From NCBI RefSeq assembly GCF_009712475.1, contig NZ_VCJO01000013.1, forward strand, positions 1 through 64,000: DNA of 64,000 nt. Direction: 5' to 3'. This document shows positions 45,861-54,004 of this stretch, piece after piece (within the stretch, counting starts at the first letter, position 1; each line of letters begins with the position of its first letter). The position numbers and the translations under genes were made by a program. Below the pieces are notes generated by a model. It saw only the letters and a list, made by a program, of their open reading frames with translations. It ran no database searches and had not been told where the DNA came from. Origin of the DNA: Micromonospora sp. CP22. GTDB lineage: Bacteria > Actinomycetota > Actinomycetes > Mycobacteriales > Micromonosporaceae.

Positions 45861-46844
45861 ATGCTGCGCCTCATGCGTACGCCCCCACCCGACTTCTCCG
45901 ACCTGGCCGAACGACAGCACCAGATCGTCAGCCGTGGTCAACTCCTGGCCGCCGGCTTCGACGACATGTACCTGTACCGACAGACCCGGCGCGGCCTGTG
46001 GCAGCGGACGCTACCCGCGACGTACGCCCTGGTCACCGGCACCTTGACCGACGAGCAGCGGCGAATCGCAGCAGTCCTCTACGCCGGCGCCGAGGCGCAG
46101 CTCACCGGCCTGGCCGCGCTGGCCTGGTACGGCTTCCGGCAAAGCCCGCGTACCGACGCCGTACACCTCGTCGTGCCACATCACGCACGACGCAGGTCCG
46201 CCGGCTACGCGGTGATCTCGCGGGCCCTCGCCCTGGACAGCCGGGCCCGCGCCACGCCGCTGTACCCGGTGTGTTCACCCGCCCGCGCGGTGGTCGACGC
46301 GGCCCGCGACCTGCGCCAGCTGCGCCCGGTGCGGGCGCTCGTCGCCGAGGCCATCCAGCGGGGGTACGCGGACCTCGCGTCCCTCGACGAGGAGATTCGA
46401 CGGGCCCGGCGCAGTCGGACGGCGCTGGTCAGAAAGGCGTTCTCGGAGGTGATGCAGGGCACGCGGTCGGCACCCGAAGCCGAGCTGAGAGAGTGCCTGG
46501 CGGAGAGTGCGGTGCTGGCGGAGATCCACTGGAATCCGCGCCTGATCGGTGCGGACGGCAGTTCCCTGCCGTCGCCGGACGGCTATCTGCCCGACGCGGC
46601 GGTGGCGCTGGAGGTCGATTCGCAGGAGTACCACTTCAGTCCTGCTGACTGGGCGCGCACGCTCGACCGGCACAACGAGCTGAGCCGGCACGGCATCCTG
46701 GTGTTGCACTTCACGCCGGCCCAGATCCGGCGCGATCCGCACCGAGTGCGCCGCACAGTGACCGATGCGTACGAGTCTCGGCGCGGCTACGGCGCCACCA
46801 GCCGGATCCGGGTGCAGCCGCAGCTTGGCGTGCGTGCGAGTTAA
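45861..46844 (+). CDS. AbiEi-like N-terminal / DUF559-like C-terminal protein
   Basis: The 327-residue protein opens with ERQHQIVSRGQLLAAGF, a helix-turn-helix of the AbiEi antitoxin type, followed by ALVTGTLTDEQRRIAAVLYAG. Its C-terminal part has SPDGYLPDAAVALEVDSQEYH and HGILVLHFTPAQI, the PD-(D/E)xK-like endonuclease fold of DUF559 proteins. Such fusions are abundant in actinobacteria with unknown role, and no toxin gene is adjacent. Start at 45861 or the ATG four codons later; neither has a clear ribosome site. The stop codon lies within the repeat copy at 46840. Confidence 0.78.
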   Translation: MLRLMRTPPPDFSDLAERQHQIVSRGQLLAAGFDDMYLYRQTRRGLWQRTLPATYALVTGTLTDEQRRIAAVLYAGAEAQLTGLAALAWYGFRQSPRTDAVHLVVPHHARRRSAGYAVISRALALDSRARATPLYPVCSPARAVVDAARDLRQLRPVRALVAEAIQRGYADLASLDEEIRRARRSRTALVRKAFSEVMQGTRSAPEAELRECLAESAVLAEIHWNPRLIGADGSSLPSPDGYLPDAAVALEVDSQEYHFSPADWARTLDRHNELSRHGILVLHFTPAQIRRDPHRVRRTVTDAYESRRGYGATSRIRVQPQLGVRAS

Positions 46845-46893
46845 GAAGGGGCCCCTTCTCTACGCCAGGCGTTAAGAAGGGGCCCTTCCTTAC
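46840..46893. repeat. 54-bp palindromic intergenic repeat, copy 4
   Basis: Copy 4 of the family. It reads GTTAAGAAGGGGCCCCTTCT, then CTACGCCAG, then GCGTTAAGAAGGGGCCCTTC and CTTAC. It fills almost the entire space between two convergent genes and its first bases supply the stop codon of the DUF559-type gene. It can form one long hairpin, so it may double as a bidirectional terminator. Confidence 0.85.
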
Positions 46894-46896
46894 ACC

Positions 46897-48276
<1,380 letters not shown>

Positions 48277-48388
48277 TTTTCCTCCTACGCCGACTGGCGG
48301 TCGGCGGGGACGTGATGGTCGGCGGGGATGACTCGGGACCACGGTACGACCCGTCGGGTCCCGAACCCAGCACATTACCCGCGGCCGG

Positions 48389-49186
48389 TCAGTTGACTCC
48401 GCAGACCTCCATGCCGCCGGTCTGCGGATCCTGCGCGAGCACGACCTGCTGATGTTCCTGACCGCCACCGCGGTAGGTCACCTCTACCGGCACGGTCAAC
48501 GTCTCGATGTCCACCTCGCCGACCCGGTACGAGGAGATCTGCGGCTCGGCGGCGGAGCGGCGTTCGAACTCCTGCCGGGATTCGCGCCGCTGGGCGTCGT
48601 CACAGAGCTGGTCGTAGGCACGGCCGTAGTCGCCGTCGGAGAGGGCCCGGTAGTACTCGGAGGAGACCGTACGCCCCTGCTCCTCGATCGCCTGCACGCC
48701 GCTGACCAGCAGGCCGACCACCGCGGTGCCGCCACCGCCGCAGCAGAGCAGCAGGGCCAGCGCCCCCGCCCCGAGACCGAGCCAGAGCCGTGACCGCCCG
48801 CCCTCGGTCGGCGGTGCCGCGAACGGCGGCGCGACCCCGGGCCCGGGCGGCGGCCCGTCGCTACCGGCCGACGCGGTCGGACCGGCGGGCGGCGGACCGG
48901 CGGGTGGGGGTCCGGCGGGCGGCGACCCAGCCGATGGCGACCCAGCCGATGGCGGACCGGCCGATGGCGGACCGGCCGATGGCGGACCGGCGGGCGGCGG
49001 ACCGACAGGTGGGGGTCCGGGGGGTGGAGGTCCGGGGGCACCGAAGGCGGGCGGCGGTCCGGTGCCGGCGTTGGCTGGCGGGCCGGAGGCGGCCGGCGGC
49101 ACGCCGCTGTCGCCGGGGCTCTGCGGTGCCTGCTGGCCGGGCAGCGAGGGATCTGGTGGTGGGGCTGCCGGTCCGTGGGCGGTCAT
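48389..49186 (-). CDS. Proline-rich single-pass membrane protein with DUF4878-like domain
   Basis: The 265-residue protein has a 125-residue N-terminal region of PPAG/PSAG repeats, a charged GGRSR, one membrane helix (LGLGAGALALLLCCGGGGTAVVG) and an extracellular domain with SSEYYRALSDGDYGRAYDQLC, typical of DUF4878/lipoprotein-like modules of the NTF2 fold. The DNA has matching 15-base repeats around 48890-49030. A surface or envelope role is likely; the exact function is unknown. Confidence 0.75.
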   Translation of the reverse strand: MTAHGPAAPPPDPSLPGQQAPQSPGDSGVPPAASGPPANAGTGPPPAFGAPGPPPPGPPPVGPPPAGPPSAGPPSAGPPSAGSPSAGSPPAGPPPAGPPPAGPTASAGSDGPPPGPGVAPPFAAPPTEGGRSRLWLGLGAGALALLLCCGGGGTAVVGLLVSGVQAIEEQGRTVSSEYYRALSDGDYGRAYDQLCDDAQRRESRQEFERRSAAEPQISSYRVGEVDIETLTVPVEVTYRGGGQEHQQVVLAQDPQTGGMEVCGVN

Positions 49187-49211
49187 AGGAGCCAGCGTAG
49201 TGCCAGGAGAC

Positions 49212-49553
49212 TCAGCGGTAAGGACCCGCAGCCCGGTCGCTGGCGACCGTGACCACGTCCCCGTCCGGCGCCGCGGTCGCCAACGGCTCGTAGGCGGACG
49301 GCTCGTCGAGGCTCTCGGCGAGCAACGGCACGGCGGTGATCTTCACGTCGAACCCGCCGAGCGCTCGGCGGTAGGTGCCCACCGACTCCCATTCGGTGAC
49401 CAGGCACCAGTGCCGGGGGTCGTCCAGCGCCCGGACCAACTGGCCGCGCTGGTAGCCGGGCCGGGCAGCGAGCGCGGCGAGGGCCGCGTGGGCCCGGGCG
49501 GTGAATGCCTCCGCGACGTCTTCGTCGACCACGAACCGGTTGGTGACCAGCAC
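49212..49553 (-). CDS. Antibiotic-biosynthesis-monooxygenase (ABM) domain protein
   Basis: A 113-residue ferredoxin-like protein: NRFVVDEDVAEAFTARAHAAL, PGYQRGQLVRALDDPRHWCLVTEWES and RALGGFDVKITAVPLL. ABM folds include haem- and quinone-related monooxygenases; here it is a generic member. The start is a GTG at 49551-49553 with GAGGAGG upstream. It diverges from the small membrane protein gene with only 28 bases between, so the promoters overlap. Confidence 0.85.
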   Translation of the reverse strand: MLVTNRFVVDEDVAEAFTARAHAALAALAARPGYQRGQLVRALDDPRHWCLVTEWESVGTYRRALGGFDVKITAVPLLAESLDEPSAYEPLATAAPDGDVVTVASDRAAGPYR

Positions 49554-49581
49554 CGGCCCTCCTCCTCGTAGAGTCTGTGGA

Positions 49582-49839
49582 ATGCAGCGTACGCAGCCTG
49601 GCATCGCCGACCGACTGGCCCGGACCAACCCGACGACCGTGTTCCTGGTCACCCTCCTCCTCGCGTTGGTCGCGTTCTTCACCCCGGGCGTGGTCGGCGG
49701 CCTGTTCACCCTGTTGCTGGCCGGAGCGTTGGCGGCCCTGCTGGTGACCACCTGGGCGGTGCAGACCCCGCAGAACCGGGCGATCCGGCTGATCGTGCTG
49801 ACCCTGCTGGTCACCGCGGGCCTGGTGAAGCTGCTCTGA
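49582..49839 (+). CDS. Small two- or three-helix membrane protein (DUF6703-like)
   Basis: The 85-residue protein is mostly hydrophobic: FLVTLLLALVAFFTPGVVGGLFTLLLAGALAALLVTTW and LIVLTLLVTAGLVKLL. It begins with a polar MQRTQPGIADRLAR. Similar short proteins are widespread in actinobacteria and uncharacterised. TAGAGT seven bases upstream could be a -10 box giving a nearly leaderless transcript. The gene ends just before the zinc operon. Confidence 0.75.
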   Translation: MQRTQPGIADRLARTNPTTVFLVTLLLALVAFFTPGVVGGLFTLLLAGALAALLVTTWAVQTPQNRAIRLIVLTLLVTAGLVKLL

Positions 49840-49858
49840 ACATGCAAGCATGCGTTTT

Positions 49859-49873
49859 TGACAATCATTGTCG
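49859..49873. promoter_or_regulatory. Zur-type operator upstream of the zinc transporter
   Basis: TGACAATCATTGTCG holds the palindrome GACAATcATTGTC and resembles the Zur/Fur-family consensus TGAAAATnATTTTCA. It lies 22 bases upstream of the zinc-binding-protein gene, whose operon is followed by a zur gene. Confidence 0.75.
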
Positions 49874-49894
49874 TTGTCACGGACAGTCGAGGGC

Positions 49895-50854
49895 ATGACG
49901 TTCCGCTCGACTCCGCGCGCCCTGGTCACCGCTGCGGCAGCCCTGCTCGCCCTGACCGGCGTCACCGCCTGTTCGAACGACGGCAGCGTCGGCGCCGACC
50001 CCCAGCGGGTCGACGTGGTGGCCGGTTTCTACCCGTTGCAGTTCCTCGCCGAGCGGGTCGGCGGCGACGCCGTGGTGGTGACGAACCTGGCCCGCCCGGG
50101 AGCCGAGCCGCACGACCTGGAGCTGAACCCACGCCAGGTCGGCCAGATCAGCGAGGCGGAGCTGGTCCTCGTGCTGCGCGGGTTCCAGCCCGCCGTGGAC
50201 GAGGCGGTCGAACGCGGCGCCGGTGACCGCGTCTTTGACGTGGCGACCGTGGCACCCCTGCTGGACGTCACCGCCGGTGGTCACGACCACGACGGCGACG
50301 ACCACGGCCACGAGGCCGAGCAGGTGTCCGACGGCGCCAAGGACCCACACGTCTGGCTCGACCCGACCCGGCTGGCCGCCATCGGCGACAAGCTCGCCGA
50401 GCGGCTCGGCACGATCGACCCGGACCGCGCCGCCGAGTACACCCAGCGGGCCACCGCCCTGCGTACCGAGCTGGAGCAGCTCGACAACGAGTTCACCGAA
50501 GGGCTGAAGACCTGCCAACGTCGGGAGATCGTGGTCAGCCACACCGCGTTCGGCTATCTGACCAGCAAGTACGATCTGGAGCAGATCGGTATCAGCGGGC
50601 TCACCCCGGAGGACGAGCCGTCCCCTCGGCGGCTGGCGGCGGTCGCCGAGGAGGCCCGGGAGCACCAGGCCACCACCATCTTCTTCGAGACGTTGGTCAG
50701 CCCGAAGGTGGCCGAGACCATCGCCCGGGAGGTCGGTGCCCGGACTGCGGTGCTGGATCCCCTCGAAGGCATGTCTGCCGAGGGCGACGGCGACTACTTT
50801 TCGGTGATGCGTACCAACCTGCGGACCTTGAGGACGGCGTTGAGCTGCTCGTGA
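49895..50854 (+). CDS. znuA: Zinc ABC transporter substrate-binding lipoprotein (ZnuA/AdcA type)
   Basis: The 319-residue protein has a lipobox ending in VTA-C near residue 26 and the metal-binding cluster A-I fold: FYPLQFLAERVGG, PHDLELNPRQV, DPHVWLDP, SHTAFGYL and FFETLVSPKVAETIA. A His/Asp-rich loop (GGHDHDGDDHGHEAE) of the type that collects zinc is present. The start at 49895 follows GAGGG; the first nine codons of the longer frame are dropped. It delivers zinc to the ATPase and permease encoded next. Confidence 0.93.
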   Translation: MTFRSTPRALVTAAAALLALTGVTACSNDGSVGADPQRVDVVAGFYPLQFLAERVGGDAVVVTNLARPGAEPHDLELNPRQVGQISEAELVLVLRGFQPAVDEAVERGAGDRVFDVATVAPLLDVTAGGHDHDGDDHGHEAEQVSDGAKDPHVWLDPTRLAAIGDKLAERLGTIDPDRAAEYTQRATALRTELEQLDNEFTEGLKTCQRREIVVSHTAFGYLTSKYDLEQIGISGLTPEDEPSPRRLAAVAEEAREHQATTIFFETLVSPKVAETIAREVGARTAVLDPLEGMSAEGDGDYFSVMRTNLRTLRTALSCS

Positions 50855-51615
50855 CACCTGACGTCATCACCGTCACGCACGGGGTGGTCGGCTACGACGG
50901 CCGTCCCGTGCTCCGTGACGTATCGCTGAACGTGACCACCGGTGAGGTGGTCGCGGTGCTCGGTGCCAACGGCTCCGGCAAGTCCACCCTGATCCGCGCC
51001 ATTCTCGGCCTGGTCCCGCTGAGCGCCGGCCAGGTGACCCTCTTCGGCCGGCCGATACGCCAGTTCCGGCAGTGGCACCGCGTCGGGTATGTCCCGCAGC
51101 GTCTCGGTGCCGGCAGCGGCGTACCGGCGACCGTCGCCGAGGTGGTCGCCGCCGGGCGGCTGTCCCGCCGGGGGATCCTGCGCCCGCCCGGTCGCGTCGA
51201 CCGGGCGGCCGTCGCCGAGGCGTTGCGCGCCGTCGGCCTGGCCGACCGGGCGAAGGACCCGGTCACCACCCTCTCCGGCGGGCAGCAGCAGCGCACCCTG
51301 ATCGCCCGAGCCCTGGCCGGGCGACCCGAGGTGCTCATCCTCGACGAGCCGACGGCGGGCGTGGACGCGGTCAGCCAGGAGGCGTTCGCCGACGCGTTGC
51401 GTGAGTTCACCGACAGCGGGGGCACCGTCCTGCTCGTCGCCCACGAACTTGGTCCACTGCGCCCGCTGATCAGCCGAGCGATCGTCGTGCACCAGGGACT
51501 CGTGGTGCACGACGGCGCCGTGCCGGAGCCGGCCGGACACCACGCCGCGCCGGACCACGACCATGTGCACCCGCACGGTCCCGAGGAGCCCGCCGGGCTG
51601 TGGAGCGCACAGTGA
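50851..51615 (+). CDS. znuC: Zinc ABC transporter ATP-binding protein
   Basis: The 254-residue protein has Walker A GANGSGKST, signature LSGGQQQR, Walker B VLILDEPTAGVD and a His-switch in LLVAHELG. The tail is His-rich (HHAAPDHDHVHPHG), fitting a zinc role. The GTG start overlaps the znuA stop by four bases (GTGA). Confidence 0.94.
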   Translation: MTPDVITVTHGVVGYDGRPVLRDVSLNVTTGEVVAVLGANGSGKSTLIRAILGLVPLSAGQVTLFGRPIRQFRQWHRVGYVPQRLGAGSGVPATVAEVVAAGRLSRRGILRPPGRVDRAAVAEALRAVGLADRAKDPVTTLSGGQQQRTLIARALAGRPEVLILDEPTAGVDAVSQEAFADALREFTDSGGTVLLVAHELGPLRPLISRAIVVHQGLVVHDGAVPEPAGHHAAPDHDHVHPHGPEEPAGLWSAQ

Positions 51616-52481
51616 GCCTCTTCCAGTACGAGTACATGCAGCTCGCGCTGCTCAGCGCGCTGGTCATCGGGCTGACCGCGCCCGCACTCGGCATCTACCT
51701 GGTGCAGCGGCGGCTGGCGCTGATCGGCGACGGCATCGGGCACGTGGCGTTGACCGGGGTCGGTGCCGGGCTGCTCTTCCAGACCTCCCCCGTGATCATG
51801 GCGGTGATCGCGGCCACCATCGGCGCGATCCTCATCGAGTTGATCCGGGAACGCGGCCGGACCTCCGGCGACCTGGCCCTCGCGTTGCTCTTCTACGGCG
51901 GCATCGCCGGTGGGGTGGTGCTGGTCGGGCTCTCCGACAGCACCAGCGCCCACCTCAACGCGTACCTGTTCGGCGCGTTGAGCACGACGTCCCGGGGGGA
52001 TGTCGTCACCATCGTGGTGCTCGGCACGGCCGTGTTGCTCACGATGATCGGGCTGCGGCCCGCGCTGTTCGCGATCTGCCACGACGAGGAGTACGCCCGG
52101 GTCTCCGGCCTGCCGGTACGCGCGCTCAACCTGCTGCTCGCGATCACCACGGCGATCACGGTGACGATCGCGATGCGCGCGGTGGGCGTGCTGCTGATCA
52201 GCGCGCTGATGGTCGTCCCGGTGGCCACCGCGCAACAGGTCACCCGAGGGTTCCGCAGCACGATGGCGGCGGCGATGGCCCTCGGCCTGTTCGCCGGAGG
52301 GGCGGGTATCTGGATGGCGGCGCTCGCCGACACCGCGCCCGGCGCCTCGGTGGTGGTGGTCGCGATCGCCTCGTTCGTGGTGGTCACCGTGCTGGCCGTC
52401 GGCTGGCGTCGGATCCGCCGGGTCCGGCCCCACCCCGCGCCGACGCCGGAGCCCCACGAGGTCGTCCTGAACGGGTCCTGA
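51612..52481 (+). CDS. znuB: Zinc ABC transporter permease
   Basis: The 289-residue protein has about eight membrane helices with the ABC-3 family pattern QRRLALIGDGIGHVALTGVGAG, SALMVVPVATAQQVTRGF and CHDEEYARVSGLP. I use GTG at 51612, overlapping the znuC stop; a GTG four codons earlier is possible. It completes the transporter. Confidence 0.92.
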   Translation: MSLFQYEYMQLALLSALVIGLTAPALGIYLVQRRLALIGDGIGHVALTGVGAGLLFQTSPVIMAVIAATIGAILIELIRERGRTSGDLALALLFYGGIAGGVVLVGLSDSTSAHLNAYLFGALSTTSRGDVVTIVVLGTAVLLTMIGLRPALFAICHDEEYARVSGLPVRALNLLLAITTAITVTIAMRAVGVLLISALMVVPVATAQQVTRGFRSTMAAAMALGLFAGGAGIWMAALADTAPGASVVVVAIASFVVVTVLAVGWRRIRRVRPHPAPTPEPHEVVLNGS

Positions 52482-52496
52482 CCATGGGTGGGGCAT

Positions 52497-52511
52497 CGGT
52501 ATTGGTTACCG
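52497..52511. promoter_or_regulatory. Candidate operator before the smtB-zur pair
   Basis: CGGTA-TTGGT-TACCG is a perfect 5-bp inverted repeat with a 5-base spacer, 7 bases upstream of the GTG of the ArsR/SmtB gene, in the 37-base gap after znuB. It could be the self-regulation site of the SmtB-like protein. The symmetric sequence is clear; the assignment is inference. Confidence 0.4.
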
Positions 52512-52518
52512 TTGCAAG

Positions 52519-52818
52519 GTGACCAGCGGATCCGGCTATGACGCGTACGAGGGTGCCAGCGAGTTGCTGCGCGCCCTCTCGGCACCGATCCGCTTGGCCA
52601 TCGTCAGCGAGCTGGCCGACGGCGACCGCTGCGTGCACGAGCTGGTGGACAAGCTCGGCGTGGCCCAGCCGCTGGTCTCCCAGCATCTGCGGGTGCTCCG
52701 TGGGGCGGGCGTGGTCCGGGGCTCCCGGCGGGGGCGGGAGATCGCGTACACCCTGGTCGACGAGCACGTCGCGCACATCGTGGCCGACGCGGTCAGCCAC
52801 GCAGGGGAGGTGTCATGA
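52519..52818 (+). CDS. ArsR/SmtB-family metalloregulator (zinc-sensor type)
   Basis: The 99-residue winged-helix repressor has SAPIRLAIVSEL, DRCVHELVDKLGVAQPLVSQHLRVLRGAG and the wing RGREIAYTLV. Its last helix reads DEHVAHIVADAVSHAGE, which fits exactly the alpha-5 metal site DxHx10Hx2E of SmtB/CzrA zinc sensors. Free zinc would bind and release it from DNA. The GTG start is chosen by the spacing after znuB. It overlaps zur by ATGA, as in the mycobacterial smtB-zur pair. Confidence 0.9.
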   Translation: MTSGSGYDAYEGASELLRALSAPIRLAIVSELADGDRCVHELVDKLGVAQPLVSQHLRVLRGAGVVRGSRRGREIAYTLVDEHVAHIVADAVSHAGEVS

Positions 52819-53213
52819 GCGAGCGTGGTGCGGCGCTGCGCAACACCCGTCAGCGTACGGCGGTGAGTGCGCTGCTCGCCCAGGTGGAGGGCTTCCACAG
52901 CGCCCAGGAACTGCACGCGATGCTGCGCGAGCGGGGCGAGCGGGTCGGCCTGACCACGGTCTACCGGACGTTGCAGGGCCTGGCCGACGCGGGCGAGATC
53001 GACGTGATGCGCCCGCCGGGCGGCGAACACCTGTATCGCCGGTGCAGCGAGGGGCATCACCATCACCTGGTCTGCCGGGGCTGCGGGCGTACGGTCGAGG
53101 TCGCCGGTCCCACGGTGGAGAACTGGGCCGACCGGGTCGCCGCCCAGCACGGCTACACCGACGTCAGCCACACCCTGGAGATCTTCGGCACCTGCCCGAC
53201 CTGCGCCCCCTGA
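52815..53213 (+). CDS. zur: Zur, zinc-dependent Fur-family repressor
   Basis: The 132-residue protein has LRNTRQRTAVSALLAQ and VGLTTVYRTLQGLADAGEI for DNA binding, the regulatory/metal sites YRRCSEGHHHHLVCRGCGR, and structural zinc pairs CRGC and CPTC. Zinc-loaded Zur would repress the transporter through the upstream operator. It is the last gene of the five-gene zinc unit. Confidence 0.93.
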   Translation: MSERGAALRNTRQRTAVSALLAQVEGFHSAQELHAMLRERGERVGLTTVYRTLQGLADAGEIDVMRPPGGEHLYRRCSEGHHHHLVCRGCGRTVEVAGPTVENWADRVAAQHGYTDVSHTLEIFGTCPTCAP

Positions 53214-53214
53214 C

Positions 53215-53241
53215 CCGCCACCGCCACCGCCACCGCCACCG
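53215..53241. repeat. (CCGCCA)n microsatellite
   Basis: Four and a half perfect CCGCCA units directly after the zur stop codon, in a 148-base gene-free stretch. Confidence 0.85.
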
Positions 53242-53361
53242 ACCCCGCCTCGCCTGGCTGTCGACGGCGAGAGCACCTCGGCCGCCATGGTCCGACCGGC
53301 GCGATCTGACGGGGCTTCGGCCCGAGTGCCGGGTGGCGGAGTCCGTGGCAGGCTGTCCGGC

Positions 53362-53976
53362 GTGAAGATCTACGCTGATCGTTTTCCGACCGCGCTACGT
53401 CAGCTACTCACCGATCTACTCGTCGTCGCCTGGGTGTACGCGGCGATCCGGGGTGCGCTCTGGCTGCACGACCTGGTGCAGAAGCTCGCCGTACCCGGGC
53501 AGAAGCTGGAGGGCGCGGGCGGCGGCCTGGCCGACAACCTGGCCGAGGCCGGTGGCAAGGTCGGCCGGGTGCCGTTGGTCGGCGACGAGTTGACCGCGCC
53601 CTTCGAACGGGCGGCGAGCGCTGCCCGTTCGCTCGCCGAGGCGGGCCGCGACCAGCAGGAGCTGGTCGACCAGTTGGCGCTGGCGCTGGCCGTCGGACTG
53701 CTGATCGTGCCGCTCGCACTCGTGGTGTTCGGCTGGCTGCCGCTGCGGATCCGCTGGATACGGCGGGCGGGGTCGGCGGCGGCACTGGCCACCGCGCCCG
53801 CCGGTCGGGACCTGCTGGCCCTGCGTGCCCTGGCCGGTCAACCGCTGCGCGAACTCACCCGGATCTCACCCGACGTCGCCGAGGCGTGGCTCCAAGGCGA
53901 CGAGGCCACCGTCGATGCCCTCGCCGCCCTCGAACTGCGTCGCCTGGGCCTGCGCAGCCCCAACCCGCCGAGCTGA
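53362..53976 (+). CDS. Uncharacterised two-helix membrane protein
   Basis: The 204-residue protein has membrane segments near the start (LLTDLLVVAWVYAAIRGALWL) and at LALALAVGLLIVPLALVVFGWL. Between them is a Gly/Glu-rich helical loop, and the C-terminal cytoplasmic part is charged. I do not recognise the family; similar proteins occur in actinobacteria. A GTG at 53362 is used because the codons before it are not protein-like. Confidence 0.65.
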   Translation: MKIYADRFPTALRQLLTDLLVVAWVYAAIRGALWLHDLVQKLAVPGQKLEGAGGGLADNLAEAGGKVGRVPLVGDELTAPFERAASAARSLAEAGRDQQELVDQLALALAVGLLIVPLALVVFGWLPLRIRWIRRAGSAAALATAPAGRDLLALRALAGQPLRELTRISPDVAEAWLQGDEATVDALAALELRRLGLRSPNPPS

Positions 53977-54004
53977 TCGAGAAGCGCACGCCCGGACGTG
54001 GTGG

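Noticed and set aside
45861..46844. AbiE-type toxin-antitoxin system
   Set aside because: No AbiEii nucleotidyltransferase toxin gene lies next to it; neighbours are dusB and glyS, separated by repeats.
48890..49030. Repeats that could suggest a CRISPR-like array
   Set aside because: They are short in-frame repeats encoding PPAG/PSAG units of the membrane protein, without unique spacers of constant length.
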